Positions 41,851 through 51,015 of a stretch of DNA of 64,000 nt are shown here, in pieces (the first letter of the stretch is position 1; each line of letters begins with the position of its first letter). A model generated the notes under the pieces. It had not been told where the DNA came from. It saw only the letters and a list, made by a program, of their open reading frames with translations, and ran no database searches. The stretch is taken from NCBI RefSeq assembly GCF_025753795.1, contig NZ_JAOWPS010000003.1:682001-746000 (forward strand), in the 5' to 3' direction. The translations under genes were made by a program, and so were the position numbers. The stretch is from Mesorhizobium sp. YC-39 (GTDB lineage: Bacteria > Pseudomonadota > Alphaproteobacteria > Rhizobiales > Rhizobiaceae).

Positions 41851-43421
41851 GCGTGTCTCAGACAAAGATCCTCATCGCCGGCGCCGGCCCGACCGGCCTG
41901 ACGCTCGCGCTTTGGCTGACTCGCCTCGGCGTCCCGGTCCGCATTTTCGACAAGGCCGCCGGTCCCGGCGAGACCTCGCGCGCGTTGGCCGTCCAGGCCC
42001 GCACGCTGGAATTCCATCGGCAGATCGGCATCGTCGACGATATTCTGTCGGCGGGAGTGAAGCTGGAGCGACTCACGCTGCACACGCCGGCCGGCGTCGC
42101 CGCCCGGCTGCCGCTTTCCGACTTCGGCCGCGGCGTCAGCCCTTACTCCTTCGCCTTCGCGCTGCCGCAGGACATTCACGAGCGTGTGCTGATCACGCAT
42201 CTGCAGCGCGCCGGCGTCGAGGTCGAGCGCAATACGGAGCTTGTCGCCTTCGAGGACAACGGCAATTCGATCGTCGCCACCTTGCACAAGAACGGCACGG
42301 CCGAGACCGTCAGCGCCGCCTATCTCGTTGGCAGCGACGGCGCCCGCAGCGCCGTGCGGCATGGGCTGAATATCGGCTTTCCCGGCGGCACCTACGAACA
42401 GGCCTTTTACGTCGCCGACGTCAGGGGCCGCGGCGCGGTGACCCCCAACGGCATGGACACCACCATCAGCACTTACGGCTTCGCCATCGTCATGCCGGTC
42501 AGGCAATCCGGATCGCTGCGTCTGATCGGCATTGTGCCGAAGGCGCATGAGGCCAACGAGACGATCACCTTCGAGGCGATCCGCGCCGAGGTCGAGCGCG
42601 ACATCGGCATCACAGTGGACGAGGTCAACTGGTTCTCGACCTATCGCGTCCATCACCGCGTCGCCGAGCGCTTCCGCGTCGGCCGCGTGTTCCTCTGCGG
42701 CGATGCCGGCCACATCCACAGTCCGGCCGGCGGCCAGGGCATGAACACCGGCATGGGTGATGCGGTCAATCTGGCATGGAAGCTCGCCGCCGTGGTGCAG
42801 GGGCGCGCCGACCAGCGCCTGCTGGACAGCTACGAGCCGGAGCGCATCGCCTTTGCCCACAAGCTGATCGAGAGCACGGACCGGGTGTTCCGTTTCGTCA
42901 CCAGCGGCTCGCGCCTGATCGGACTGTTCCGTCGCTATCTGATGCCGAGGGTCCTGAATTTCCTGCTGCACACGTCGTTCGGCTCGCGCCGCTTTTTCGG
43001 CCTGATTTCGCAGACCGCGATCGAGTACCGCGCCGGCCCGATCAGCACGGGTAGCGCCGGGCGAGTCCAGGGCGGCGATCGCTTGCCCTATGTCGCCTTC
43101 GACAACAGCGACAATTTCGAGCCGCTGCGTTCGCTGGACTGGCAGGTGCATGTCTATGGCGAGGCCAATGCCGAGTTCAGGGCCATGCTCGCCTCGACCG
43201 GCATTCCCGTCCACGTCTTCGCCTGGTCGGACACGGCGAACGCCGCGGGACTCCACCGCAACGGCGCCTATCTCGTCAGGCCCGACGGTCACGTCGCGCT
43301 GGCCTCGACGGTCCAGGAGGCGGCCGCGTTCCAGCGTTACCTTGCAGGCCTCGCCATCAGGCCAAGGCTGGCCGAGCGCGCGCCGTACCGGATCTCAGGC
43401 ACCATGCACAGCCTGGCCTGA
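41847..43421 (+). CDS. FAD-dependent aromatic monooxygenase
   Basis: 524-residue class A flavoprotein hydroxylase (PheA/TfdB/MhpA-like). The FAD GxGxxG motif is AGAGPTGLTLAL (about 12-23) and the DG motif is LVGSDGARSAVRHGL (about 165). The GD motif is FLCGDAGHIHSPAGGQGMN (about 285), and a thioredoxin-like C-terminal domain carries a final LVRPDGHVALAS. It hydroxylates a phenolic or polycyclic substrate using NAD(P)H and O2. Its start overlaps the adaptor stop, so it is cotranslated with an efflux pump. This implies modify-and-export of the same toxic aromatic (inference). Tet(X)-like drug inactivation is a further possibility. Confidence 0.88.
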   Translation: MSVSQTKILIAGAGPTGLTLALWLTRLGVPVRIFDKAAGPGETSRALAVQARTLEFHRQIGIVDDILSAGVKLERLTLHTPAGVAARLPLSDFGRGVSPYSFAFALPQDIHERVLITHLQRAGVEVERNTELVAFEDNGNSIVATLHKNGTAETVSAAYLVGSDGARSAVRHGLNIGFPGGTYEQAFYVADVRGRGAVTPNGMDTTISTYGFAIVMPVRQSGSLRLIGIVPKAHEANETITFEAIRAEVERDIGITVDEVNWFSTYRVHHRVAERFRVGRVFLCGDAGHIHSPAGGQGMNTGMGDAVNLAWKLAAVVQGRADQRLLDSYEPERIAFAHKLIESTDRVFRFVTSGSRLIGLFRRYLMPRVLNFLLHTSFGSRRFFGLISQTAIEYRAGPISTGSAGRVQGGDRLPYVAFDNSDNFEPLRSLDWQVHVYGEANAEFRAMLASTGIPVHVFAWSDTANAAGLHRNGAYLVRPDGHVALASTVQEAAAFQRYLAGLAIRPRLAERAPYRISGTMHSLA

Positions 43422-43537
43422 AAGCCGCTGGCACCGGCCTGACGGCCGGCGCCGCTCAAAACCCCAATCGTTAGGAAACGTCAGTCGGCGCAGGCCGGCC
43501 GCGCGCGGGTCCGCGCGTTCTGAAAAGGAGTTGCATC

Positions 43538-46500
43538 ATGACCAGCTTCAATCTTTCCGACTGGGCACTGCGCCACAAGAGCTTCGTCATCTATCTGATG
43601 ATCGCGGCAGCGCTGGCCGGCATGTTCGCCTATACCGGCCTCGGCCGCGAGGAGGATCCGCCCTTCACCATCAAGACCATGGTGGTGAAGACCATGTGGC
43701 CAGGCGCCACGACCAGCGACACGGTCAAGCAGATCACCGACCGCATCGAGAAGAAGCTCGAGGAGCTTCCCAAGCTCGACTACGTCAAGAGCTACACCAA
43801 GCCCGGCGAATCCGTGGTGTTCGTCAACCTGAAGGACACGGTCGCGGGCGATGAGGTGCAGCCACTCTGGTACCAGGTGCGCAAGAAGCTCGACGACATC
43901 AAGCCGACCTTGCCTTCCGGCGTCCAAGGCCCCTTCTACAATGACGAGTTCGGCGACACCTATTCGCTGATCTATGCGCTCACCTCCGACGGCATTAGCC
44001 ATCGCGAGATGAAGGATCTGGCCACCAGCCTGCGCGCCGGGCTGCTGACGGTGCCGGACGTCGCCAAGGTCGAGCTGATCGGCCAGGAGGACGAGAAGAT
44101 CTATCTCGAATTCTCGACGCAGAAGGTCGCCGCCCTTGGGCTCGACGTCGGCACGCTGTCGCAGGCGCTGCAGGCGCAGAACGCGCTGACGCCGAGCGGC
44201 ACGGTCGATGCCGGCCCCGAGCGCATTGCCATCCGGGTCTCGGGCAGCTTTACCTCCGAGGAGAGCCTGAAGGCGATCAACTTCTACGCCAACGGCCATT
44301 ATTTCAGGCTTGGCGACGTGGCCGAGGTCAAGCGCGCCTATTCGGACCCGCCGCAGCCGATGTTCCGCTTCAACGGCAAGCCGGCTCTCGGCATTGCCAT
44401 CTCGATGACCTCAGGCGGCGACGCGCTGGCGCTCGGCGAGAACGTCAAGGAGAAGATGCACGAGATGGCAGCCGAACTGCCGCTCGGCGTCGAACTCGGC
44501 CTGGTCGCCGACCAGTCGCATGTGGTGGAAGAGTCCGTCGGCGAGTTCACCAAGAGCCTCGGCGAAGCGATCGCCATTGTGCTTGCGGTCAGCTTTCTGG
44601 CGCTCGGCTGGCGTCCCGGCATCGTGGTGGCCGTCGCCATCCCGCTGGTGCTCGCCATCACCTTCGTCACCATGGAGTATTTCGACATCTCGCTGCAGCG
44701 CATCTCGCTCGGCGCACTGATCATCGCGCTCGGCCTGTTGGTCGACGATGCGATGATCGCGGTCGAGATGATGATCTCGAAGATGGAGGAAGGCTACGAC
44801 AAGATCTCGGCCGCGACCTACGCCTACACGTCTACCGCTTTCCCGATGTTGACGGGAACGCTGGTGACGATCGCCGGCTTCGTGCCGGTCGGCTTCGCCA
44901 AGAGCGGCGCCGGCGAATACTGCTTCTCGCTGTTTGCGGTCGTCGGCATAGCGCTGGTCGTCTCCTGGGTGGTGGCGGTGCTGTTCACGCCGCTGACCGG
45001 CGTCGCCCTTTTGCCTGAACGCATCAAGGGCCATGACAGCCACCAGCCCTCGCGCCTGTCGCGTGGCTTCCAGGCGCTGCTCGAAATGGCGATGCGGGCG
45101 AAGTGGCTCGTGCTATCGGCGACCGCCGGGCTGTTCGCGCTGTCGGTCGTGGCCATGGGCTTTGTCGGGCAGGAGTTTTTCCCGAAATCCGACCGGCCGG
45201 AAGTCATGGTCGACCTCACCCTGCCGCAGACGGCGTCGATCAAGGCGACCGGCGAGGTTGTGGCGCGTGTCGAAAAGCTGCTCGCGGCCGATCCAGACAT
45301 CGACCATTGGAGCTTCTATGTCGGCCAGGGCGCGGTGCGCTTCTACCTGCCGCTTGACGCGCAGCTCGCCAACGACTTCTTCGCCCAGGCAGTGGTCGTG
45401 ACCAAGGGTCACGCCGTGCGCCAGGCCGTGATCGACCGGCTCGAAAAGTCGCTCAGCGTCGGCTTCGAGGACGTCATGACGCGCGTCACGCCGCTCGAGC
45501 TTGGACCACCGGTCGGCTGGCCGCTGAAGTTCCGCGTCAGCGGGCCGGACCCGGACAAGACGCGCGCTCTGGCGCAGCAGTTCGCGCAGGTGCTGGGCAG
45601 CGATGCCGCCGTGCGCAACATCAACTACGACTGGAACGAGCCGGCCAAGGTCATCAAGGTCGAGGTCGACCAGGACAGGGCGCGTGCTCTCGGCATCTCC
45701 TCGCAGCAGCTGTCCGACACGATCAACTCGATCCTGTCGGGGTCGAAGATCACGCAGATGCGCGACGACACCTATCTCGTCGACATCGTGGCCCGTGCCG
45801 TGCAGTCGGAACGCGCCGACATCGACACGCTGCGCACGCTGACGATCAGCGCGTCGGGCGGACGCCGCGTGCCGCTCGACCAGGTCGCGACGCTGTCCTA
45901 CCAGACCGAGCCGCCGCTGATCTGGCGCCGCGGCCGCGTGCCGACGGTGACCGTGCAGGCCGACGTCGTGCCGGGCATCGCGCCCACCTCCGTGGTGCGC
46001 AAGCTCGACAGCGCGATCGCTGCCTTCAAGGCGGAACTGCCGGCCCGCTACAGCGTCGAACAGGGCGGCGTCATGGAAGACAGCGCCAAGGCCCAGGCAA
46101 GCATCTTCGTGGTCTTCCCGCTGATGCTGTTCATCATGGCGACCGTGCTGATGATCCAGCTGATGAGCTTCCAGCGCCTGGTGCTGGTGCTGCTCACCGC
46201 TCCGCTGGCGCTGATCGGCGTCGCCGGCGCGCTGCTCTTGTCAGGCGCACCGATGGGCTTCGTTGCCATCCTCGGCGTGATGTCGCTGATCGGCATGGTC
46301 ATCCGCAACTCGGTTATCCTGATCACGCAGATCGACCAGCACATCGCCTCCGGCGAGGAGCCGTGGGCGGCGGTGATCAGCGCCACAGCCCACCGGCTGC
46401 GGCCGATCCTGTTGACGGCGGCGGCGGCCATCCTTGGCATGATCCCGATTGCGCCGACGGTGTTCTGGGGTCCGATGGCCTATGCGGTGATGGGTGGTCT

Positions 46501-46639
46501 GCTGGTGGCGACCGTGCTGACGCTGATCTTCCTGCCGACCCTCTATGTCGCGTGGTTCGGCATCAAGGCACCGGCGGAAGCCATCCCGGCAGCCGAGCCC
46601 GTCGAGGCGATCGCCGAACCGCGGCCGCTGGCCGCCTGA
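43538..46639 (+). CDS. RND family efflux pump, inner-membrane transporter
   Basis: 1033-residue proton-driven RND transporter with 12 predicted helices and two large periplasmic loops. Helix 4 holds the proton-relay Asp pair in LLVDDAMIAVEMM (about residue 405). GREEDPPFTIKTMVV near residue 36 is common to the NolG/CzcA-like HAE subgroup, and SLIGMVIRNSVILITQID is in the C-terminal half. GCATC-spaced AAGGAG precedes the ATG. It forms a tripartite system with the adaptor upstream; no outer-membrane channel gene is in the operon. Confidence 0.93.
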   Translation: MTSFNLSDWALRHKSFVIYLMIAAALAGMFAYTGLGREEDPPFTIKTMVVKTMWPGATTSDTVKQITDRIEKKLEELPKLDYVKSYTKPGESVVFVNLKDTVAGDEVQPLWYQVRKKLDDIKPTLPSGVQGPFYNDEFGDTYSLIYALTSDGISHREMKDLATSLRAGLLTVPDVAKVELIGQEDEKIYLEFSTQKVAALGLDVGTLSQALQAQNALTPSGTVDAGPERIAIRVSGSFTSEESLKAINFYANGHYFRLGDVAEVKRAYSDPPQPMFRFNGKPALGIAISMTSGGDALALGENVKEKMHEMAAELPLGVELGLVADQSHVVEESVGEFTKSLGEAIAIVLAVSFLALGWRPGIVVAVAIPLVLAITFVTMEYFDISLQRISLGALIIALGLLVDDAMIAVEMMISKMEEGYDKISAATYAYTSTAFPMLTGTLVTIAGFVPVGFAKSGAGEYCFSLFAVVGIALVVSWVVAVLFTPLTGVALLPERIKGHDSHQPSRLSRGFQALLEMAMRAKWLVLSATAGLFALSVVAMGFVGQEFFPKSDRPEVMVDLTLPQTASIKATGEVVARVEKLLAADPDIDHWSFYVGQGAVRFYLPLDAQLANDFFAQAVVVTKGHAVRQAVIDRLEKSLSVGFEDVMTRVTPLELGPPVGWPLKFRVSGPDPDKTRALAQQFAQVLGSDAAVRNINYDWNEPAKVIKVEVDQDRARALGISSQQLSDTINSILSGSKITQMRDDTYLVDIVARAVQSERADIDTLRTLTISASGGRRVPLDQVATLSYQTEPPLIWRRGRVPTVTVQADVVPGIAPTSVVRKLDSAIAAFKAELPARYSVEQGGVMEDSAKAQASIFVVFPLMLFIMATVLMIQLMSFQRLVLVLLTAPLALIGVAGALLLSGAPMGFVAILGVMSLIGMVIRNSVILITQIDQHIASGEEPWAAVISATAHRLRPILLTAAAAILGMIPIAPTVFWGPMAYAVMGGLLVATVLTLIFLPTLYVAWFGIKAPAEAIPAAEPVEAIAEPRPLAA

Positions 46640-46723
46640 CGCGGCCAGCATCCCGGCAAAGGCCACGGCGGAAAGACCGCCGGGGCAGCCGCCCTGCAAT
46701 ATTCAAAACTGAAAGGAATGAAC

Positions 46724-47134
46724 ATGACCCCCGCTTTCGGAAACATTCTCATCCGTGTCAACGCCGGCTTCCTGATCCTCGCATCGGCAGGCGGCCTGAT
46801 AACCGACATAGCCGGCTCCTTCTTCGGACGCGGCGCCGAGGCCGCCCTGCTTGCCGACGCGCCGGGCGCAGGCATCGGCTTCATCGAGGCGCATGGCCTA
46901 GCCCTGATCATCGGGCTGACCATGTGGCGCATCGCCTATTCCGCGAACTGGCACGCCTTCCTGGCGGCCGTCCATGCACTGCTTGGAACCGCAAACCTTC
47001 TGTTCTGGCAGTTCTTCATCGCCGCCGACGTGCTCATCGTCGGTTACGCGACAACCGCGGCACATTTTCTGTTCGTGGTTGCCCACCTCGCGGCGCTGGC
47101 GGGCGCTGCCCGGCTGGCCGCGCCATCCCGTTAG
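46724..47134 (+). CDS. small four-helix membrane protein of unknown function
   Basis: 136 residues, no recognised family. Four hydrophobic segments: VNAGFLILASAGGLITDIAG, AHGLALIIGLTMWRIAY, WHAFLAAVHALLGTANLLFW, and VLIVGYATTAAHFLFVVAHL. The ATG at 46724 (MTPAFGN) is preferred because AAAGGA lies 6-7 nt upstream; the ATG at 46718 is too close to that site. It follows the RND gene by 84 bp on the same strand and may be cotranscribed. No catalytic motif is visible. Confidence 0.7.
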   Translation: MTPAFGNILIRVNAGFLILASAGGLITDIAGSFFGRGAEAALLADAPGAGIGFIEAHGLALIIGLTMWRIAYSANWHAFLAAVHALLGTANLLFWQFFIAADVLIVGYATTAAHFLFVVAHLAALAGAARLAAPSR

Positions 47135-47162
47135 ACTTCCATCAAACAGCAGGAGAGAGAAT

Positions 47163-47495
47163 ATGCCTACCAAGTCCGTCAAGAAAATCAGCGCGATCGC
47201 CACGGCGGCCGCAATCGGCCTGGCGGCCGTCGAAATCATCGGCAGCACCGTGCCCGCCCTGTCGCTGGTCAGCCAGGCCGAGGCCCGCATCGGCCAGCCC
47301 TGGACGCCGCGCAGTGCCGCGGGCGTCGCGCGGCGCAATACGACATGGCGCGTGCTCAGGCACACCACAGCCTGGGTCCCGGCCTTGCCGGCCGGCTGCG
47401 TGCGCACCAAGGTCAACGGCTTCGCCGTCTGGCGTTGCGGCGGCACCTATTATCGGGCCTATCAGGGCCGCTATATCGTCGTTGTCGTCGATTGA
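47163..47495 (+). CDS. small secreted protein, unknown function
   Basis: 110 residues with a signal sequence (about 1-41; hydrophobic ISAIATAAAIGLAAVEIIGS, likely cleavage after SQAEA). The mature part is basic and aromatic with two Cys (PAGCVRT, VWRCGG), possibly a disulfide, and ends YYRAYQGRYIVVVVD. No family recognised. The ATG at 47163 has AGGAGAG upstream. It overlaps the convergent TPR-regulator gene by 25 nt. It may be the last gene of the RND transcript. Confidence 0.7.
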   Translation: MPTKSVKKISAIATAAAIGLAAVEIIGSTVPALSLVSQAEARIGQPWTPRSAAGVARRNTTWRVLRHTTAWVPALPAGCVRTKVNGFAVWRCGGTYYRAYQGRYIVVVVD

Positions 47496-49024
47496 CCGGC
47501 CTGAGCCCGCTCGCCAAGGGCAAGCATGACCCCTTCGGCGAGATGGTCCGCGTCGGCCTGGTTCTCAAACGGGACGCCGCGCTTTGCATAGTCGACCGGC
47601 GAAAACGGATCGCCCTCGTCAATGAGGGCGATCTGCCGCCGCGCCCGTTCCATGTCGCCCATCTGGGCGTAGCAGGCGGCGAGCCGTGTGCGGATCCACG
47701 GCGCCGGGCGCGTGGCAAGTTCAAGCGCGTCCGCGGCCTGCCGGTATTCGCCCATCATGTAGAGCGCCAGCGCGCGATCGAACTGGTACCAGTGCGGGTG
47801 CAAGGGATCGATGCTTATGCCGCGCGCTAGCCAGGTCATCGCATCGAGCGGGCGCCCGCGCATGGTGAGCAGCATGCCCATCTGCTCGATACTGTCGGCA
47901 TCATAAGGGTTGAGCTGCAGCGCAATGCGCATGTGGTGTTCGGCCGCCTCGTGGTCGCGCATATAAAGCCGCACGAGCGACTGCACCCGGTGGCCGGTCG
48001 CCTGGTCGGGTGACAGCGAAAGACCCTTGTCGGCAAGGTCGCGCGCGTTTTGCAGCACCGCGTCGCTGGCACGTCCGAATTCTCCATCCAAGGCGCGGGC
48101 CAAGGCGAGGTAGGTATAGGCCAGGCCATAGGTCGGATCCTTGGCGATCGCCGCCTCGAACAAGGCCTCCGCGCCCCGCTGGTCGGTCTGGGCGGGATCG
48201 CGCAACAGCGCGAAGCCGCGCAGCGCCAGTTCATAGGCGGCAAGGCTGGTGACCGGCTTGCGCGAGGCCTGCTCCAGGCCGGCATTGGTGACACGCGTGA
48301 CCAGCCGGCTGACGATCTGCTCGACGATCTCCCGCTCGATCGCGAACAGGCCCGTTCCTTGCGACTGGTAGCGGTCGCCCCAGAGCTGGCTGGCGGTCGC
48401 GGTATCGATGAGGTTGACGGCCGTCACGACATGCTCGCCCTGCCGGCGCAGCGAGCCTTCGACGAGGTAGTCCGCGCCGATGCGGGCGCGGATCTCGGGC
48501 CATTCGGCGCGTCCGAAGGAGGCGAAGGAAAAACTCGAATTGCGCGCCAGCACGGTGACCGTGCCGAAACGCGCCAGCCCGTTGATGATGTCCTCGGCAA
48601 AACCGTCGACGACCGCCTCGTCAGCCGGATCGCCGCTCTCGTTGCGGAAGCGCACCACCGCCACCACCGGCTGCGCGCCGATCTCGGGCGCGGCCTCGGC
48701 CTCGGCGGCAAGCATGTAGCCGCGTTTGGAAACGGTGCGCACCATGTCGTCGCCAAGCACCTTGCGGATTTCGCGGATCGACTGGGTCAGCGAATCCTCG
48801 GTGACGAAGACGCCGGGCCAGACCACGTCCATCAGTTCCGATTTCGGCACCACGCGCCCCATGTTGCGGGCAAGATGGGTGAGCAGCGCATAGGCTTTCG
48901 GGCGCAGGAACAGCGGCTGGTTGACGCCGCGCAGCGTTCCCATGGCAAGATCCAGCGTGAATCCGCCAAATCGAAAGATCTGATCGGCAGGCGCGATCGC
49001 CACGGGGACACCCCTCCCTGACAT
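47471..49024 (-). CDS. winged-helix (OmpR/CadC-type) regulator with TolB-like and TPR domains
   Basis: 517 residues. Residues 12-105 are a transcriptional-activator winged helix of the OmpR/CadC type: FLRPKAYALLTHLARNMGRV, MDVVWPGVFVTEDSLTQSI and TVSKRGYML. About 118-240 resemble the TolB-like adenylate-cyclase-associated domain (VVDGFAEDIINGLARFGTV, LVEGSLRRQGEHVV). From about 270 tetratricopeptide repeats continue to the end. There is no transmembrane helix, so it is soluble, unlike CadC. Such proteins are common in rhizobia with unknown targets. It starts at ATG 49024, divergent from the AraC-type gene. Confidence 0.87.
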   Translation of the reverse strand: MSGRGVPVAIAPADQIFRFGGFTLDLAMGTLRGVNQPLFLRPKAYALLTHLARNMGRVVPKSELMDVVWPGVFVTEDSLTQSIREIRKVLGDDMVRTVSKRGYMLAAEAEAAPEIGAQPVVAVVRFRNESGDPADEAVVDGFAEDIINGLARFGTVTVLARNSSFSFASFGRAEWPEIRARIGADYLVEGSLRRQGEHVVTAVNLIDTATASQLWGDRYQSQGTGLFAIEREIVEQIVSRLVTRVTNAGLEQASRKPVTSLAAYELALRGFALLRDPAQTDQRGAEALFEAAIAKDPTYGLAYTYLALARALDGEFGRASDAVLQNARDLADKGLSLSPDQATGHRVQSLVRLYMRDHEAAEHHMRIALQLNPYDADSIEQMGMLLTMRGRPLDAMTWLARGISIDPLHPHWYQFDRALALYMMGEYRQAADALELATRPAPWIRTRLAACYAQMGDMERARRQIALIDEGDPFSPVDYAKRGVPFENQADADHLAEGVMLALGERAQAGQSTTTTI

Positions 49025-49159
49025 AGCGCATTCACATGCCAGACGGACACCGCGTCAAGAGCCGTCGGCATGAGGAAGCATTATTGCGCGATGCGCAATT
49101 TCGATCAAACTGGCCTCGCCAGGAAGCGGCAGCATGATCCGGCCAATGCGAGGAGACAG

Positions 49160-49993
49160 ATGAACCCGACCGAGAAAGCGCTGTGGTTCGTCGAGAGCCA
49201 TCTGCCGGAAGCGATCTCGCTCGATGACATCGCGCAAAGCAGCGGCGTGTCGCGCTTCCATGTGACGCGGGCCTTTGGTGTGGCGACCGGCCGCTCGGTG
49301 ATGGGCTATATGCGTTCGCGCCGGTTGAGCGAAGCGGCGAGAAAACTCGCCGCCGGCGCGCCCGACATCCTCTCGGTCGCGCTCGACGCCGGCTACAACT
49401 CGCATGAGGCCTTCACCCGCGCCTTCCGCGACCAGTTCGGTACCACGCCGGAACTGGTGCGCGCGCAAGGTTCGACCAGGACGCTTGATCTCGTGGAGCC
49501 CATTCTGATGGACCAGTCCCTGCTTGATACTCTTGAGCCGCCGCGCTTCGAAACCAGCCGCCCCTTCCTCATCGCCGGCCTCGGCGAGCGCTACAGTTGC
49601 GAGACCAGCGCCGGCATTCCGATGCAATGGCAGCGCTTCGGTCCCTATATCGGCAACATTCCGGGCGAAATCGGCGACGCCGCCTACGGCGCCTGCGTCA
49701 ATGGCGACGACGCCGGCAATTTCGACTACATCGCCGGTGTCGAGGTCTCGGATTTTTCCGATCTGCCGAAAGAACTCAGCCGGGTGCGCGTGCCGGCGCA
49801 GAAATATGCCGTCTTCGCGCATCGCGAGCACATTTCGACGATCCGCCGCACGGTCAACACGATCTGGAACAAATGGCTGCCGGCCTCGGGCCATGAGGTC
49901 GCCGACGCGCCCGAATTCGAACGCTACGGTCCCGAATTCGATCCGCGCAGCGGCAATGGCGGGCTGGAGATCTGGATACCTGTCAAGGGTTAG
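49160..49993 (+). CDS. AraC family regulator with GyrI-like effector domain (Rob/SoxS-like)
   Basis: 277 residues. The N-terminal two-helix-turn-helix AraC domain (about 3-105) has ISLDDIAQSSGVSRFHVTRA and VALDAGYNSHEAFTRAFRDQ. The C-terminal GyrI-like domain (about 125-277) binds small amphipathic molecules in homologues and contains GIPMQWQRFGPYIGN and YIAGVEVSDFSDLP. This order (DNA-binding first) is that of Rob. The ATG at 49160 follows GAGGAGA. It converges on the MarR-GNAT gene with a 4-nt overlap. The target is unknown; efflux genes are likely in general for this class. Confidence 0.88.
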   Translation: MNPTEKALWFVESHLPEAISLDDIAQSSGVSRFHVTRAFGVATGRSVMGYMRSRRLSEAARKLAAGAPDILSVALDAGYNSHEAFTRAFRDQFGTTPELVRAQGSTRTLDLVEPILMDQSLLDTLEPPRFETSRPFLIAGLGERYSCETSAGIPMQWQRFGPYIGNIPGEIGDAAYGACVNGDDAGNFDYIAGVEVSDFSDLPKELSRVRVPAQKYAVFAHREHISTIRRTVNTIWNKWLPASGHEVADAPEFERYGPEFDPRSGNGGLEIWIPVKG

Positions 49994-50928
49994 AGCTCCA
50001 GGTTCCAGTTCTGGCCGACCAGATCCTTGCCGAAGGAATGGTGGCGCTCCTCCTCGGCAAGCTTGAAGCCCGCCGCCTCGTAGATGCGGCGCGCCGAGAC
50101 GAGAATGTCGTTGGTCCACAGCGTCAGCGTCTTGTAGCCCTTGGCGCGGGCGAAGCCGATGCACTCCTCGACCAGCCGCTTGCCGATGCCAAGGCCGCGC
50201 GCCGAAGGCTCGACATAGAGCAGGCGGAGTTTTGCCACCGTGTCCGACTGATGTACGACGAAGACCGAACCGACGACTTCGCCTTCCCGCTCGGCGATCC
50301 AGCTTCGCTCCCATTTCGGATCGAAGGATTTCACGAACGCGCCGAGGATCTCGGCGACCAGCGCCTCATAGGTTTCGTCCCAGCCATAGTCCTGCGCGTA
50401 GATGAGGCCCTGGCGACGCACGACCCAGCCGACGTCGCCGACCTGCAAAGGCCGCAGCAGATAGGGAATTTTCGGCTCGGCACTGTCGCCGCCCAGCAGG
50501 CGCTGCACCGTCTGCATGGCCTTGACCAGCCTGTCCTGGTCCGATGCCGCCAACCGATCGAGCAAAGCCGCGACCTGATCGTGCGAATCCCGGTTCAGCG
50601 GCGCGAAGGCCTGCCGTCCGGCCGACGTCAGCGCGATCGACGAACGCCGCGCGTCGGCTTCGGTCGCGGCGCGCTCGACCAGGCCGCGCTCCTCGAACTT
50701 CTTCAGCAGCCGGCTGAGATAGCCGGGGTCGAGACCGAGATCGCGCGCAAGGTCGGTGGCGGTCAGGCCATCGCGATGCGCCAGTTCATAGAGCACCCGC
50801 GCCTCGGTCAGCGAGAAGGCGCTTTTCAGCAGCCCTTCGTCGAGCAGCCCGATCTGGCGGGTGTAGAAGCGATTGAAGCTCCGCACCGCGTCAATCCGTT
50901 CCTTGCCGGGGTGATGATGAATCGTCAT
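49990..50928 (-). CDS. MarR-GNAT fusion protein
   Basis: 312 residues. The N-terminal MarR domain (about 10-140) has LTEARVLYELAHRDGLTATD, LGLDPGYLSRLLKKFEERGL and DARRSSIALTSAGR. The C-terminal GNAT acetyltransferase (about 160-312) has the acetyl-CoA loop VEPSARGLGIGKRLVEECI and TLWTNDILVSARRIYEAAGF. Such fusions occur across proteobacteria; the acetyl acceptor is unknown. The ATG at 50928 has AGGAG close upstream, and 36 bp further up lies a perfect palindrome, so autorepression is likely. Confidence 0.9.
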   Translation of the reverse strand: MTIHHHPGKERIDAVRSFNRFYTRQIGLLDEGLLKSAFSLTEARVLYELAHRDGLTATDLARDLGLDPGYLSRLLKKFEERGLVERAATEADARRSSIALTSAGRQAFAPLNRDSHDQVAALLDRLAASDQDRLVKAMQTVQRLLGGDSAEPKIPYLLRPLQVGDVGWVVRRQGLIYAQDYGWDETYEALVAEILGAFVKSFDPKWERSWIAEREGEVVGSVFVVHQSDTVAKLRLLYVEPSARGLGIGKRLVEECIGFARAKGYKTLTLWTNDILVSARRIYEAAGFKLAEEERHHSFGKDLVGQNWNLEL

Positions 50929-50963
50929 GGGATTCTCCTGCCCGCACAGAATCAATCATTTAT

Positions 50964-50976
50964 TTGACTTAGTCAA
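50964..50976. promoter_or_regulatory. palindromic operator upstream of the MarR-GNAT gene
   Basis: Perfect 6-1-6 palindrome TTGACT-T-AGTCAA, extended by matching flanks (A at 50962, T at 50978). TTGACT could also serve as a -35 box on the minus strand. Located 36 bp before the MarR-GNAT ATG, it is the expected kind of site for a MarR dimer. Confidence 0.7.
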
Positions 50977-51015
50977 GTATCTGGAGGCAGGGCCAGAACA
51001 TCGCGATTTGGACGA

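Noticed and set aside
41259..43292. 677-codon open frame on the minus strand
   Set aside because: Antisense to the RND adaptor and monooxygenase genes; composition is low-complexity Gly/Ala/Arg/Asp without motifs.
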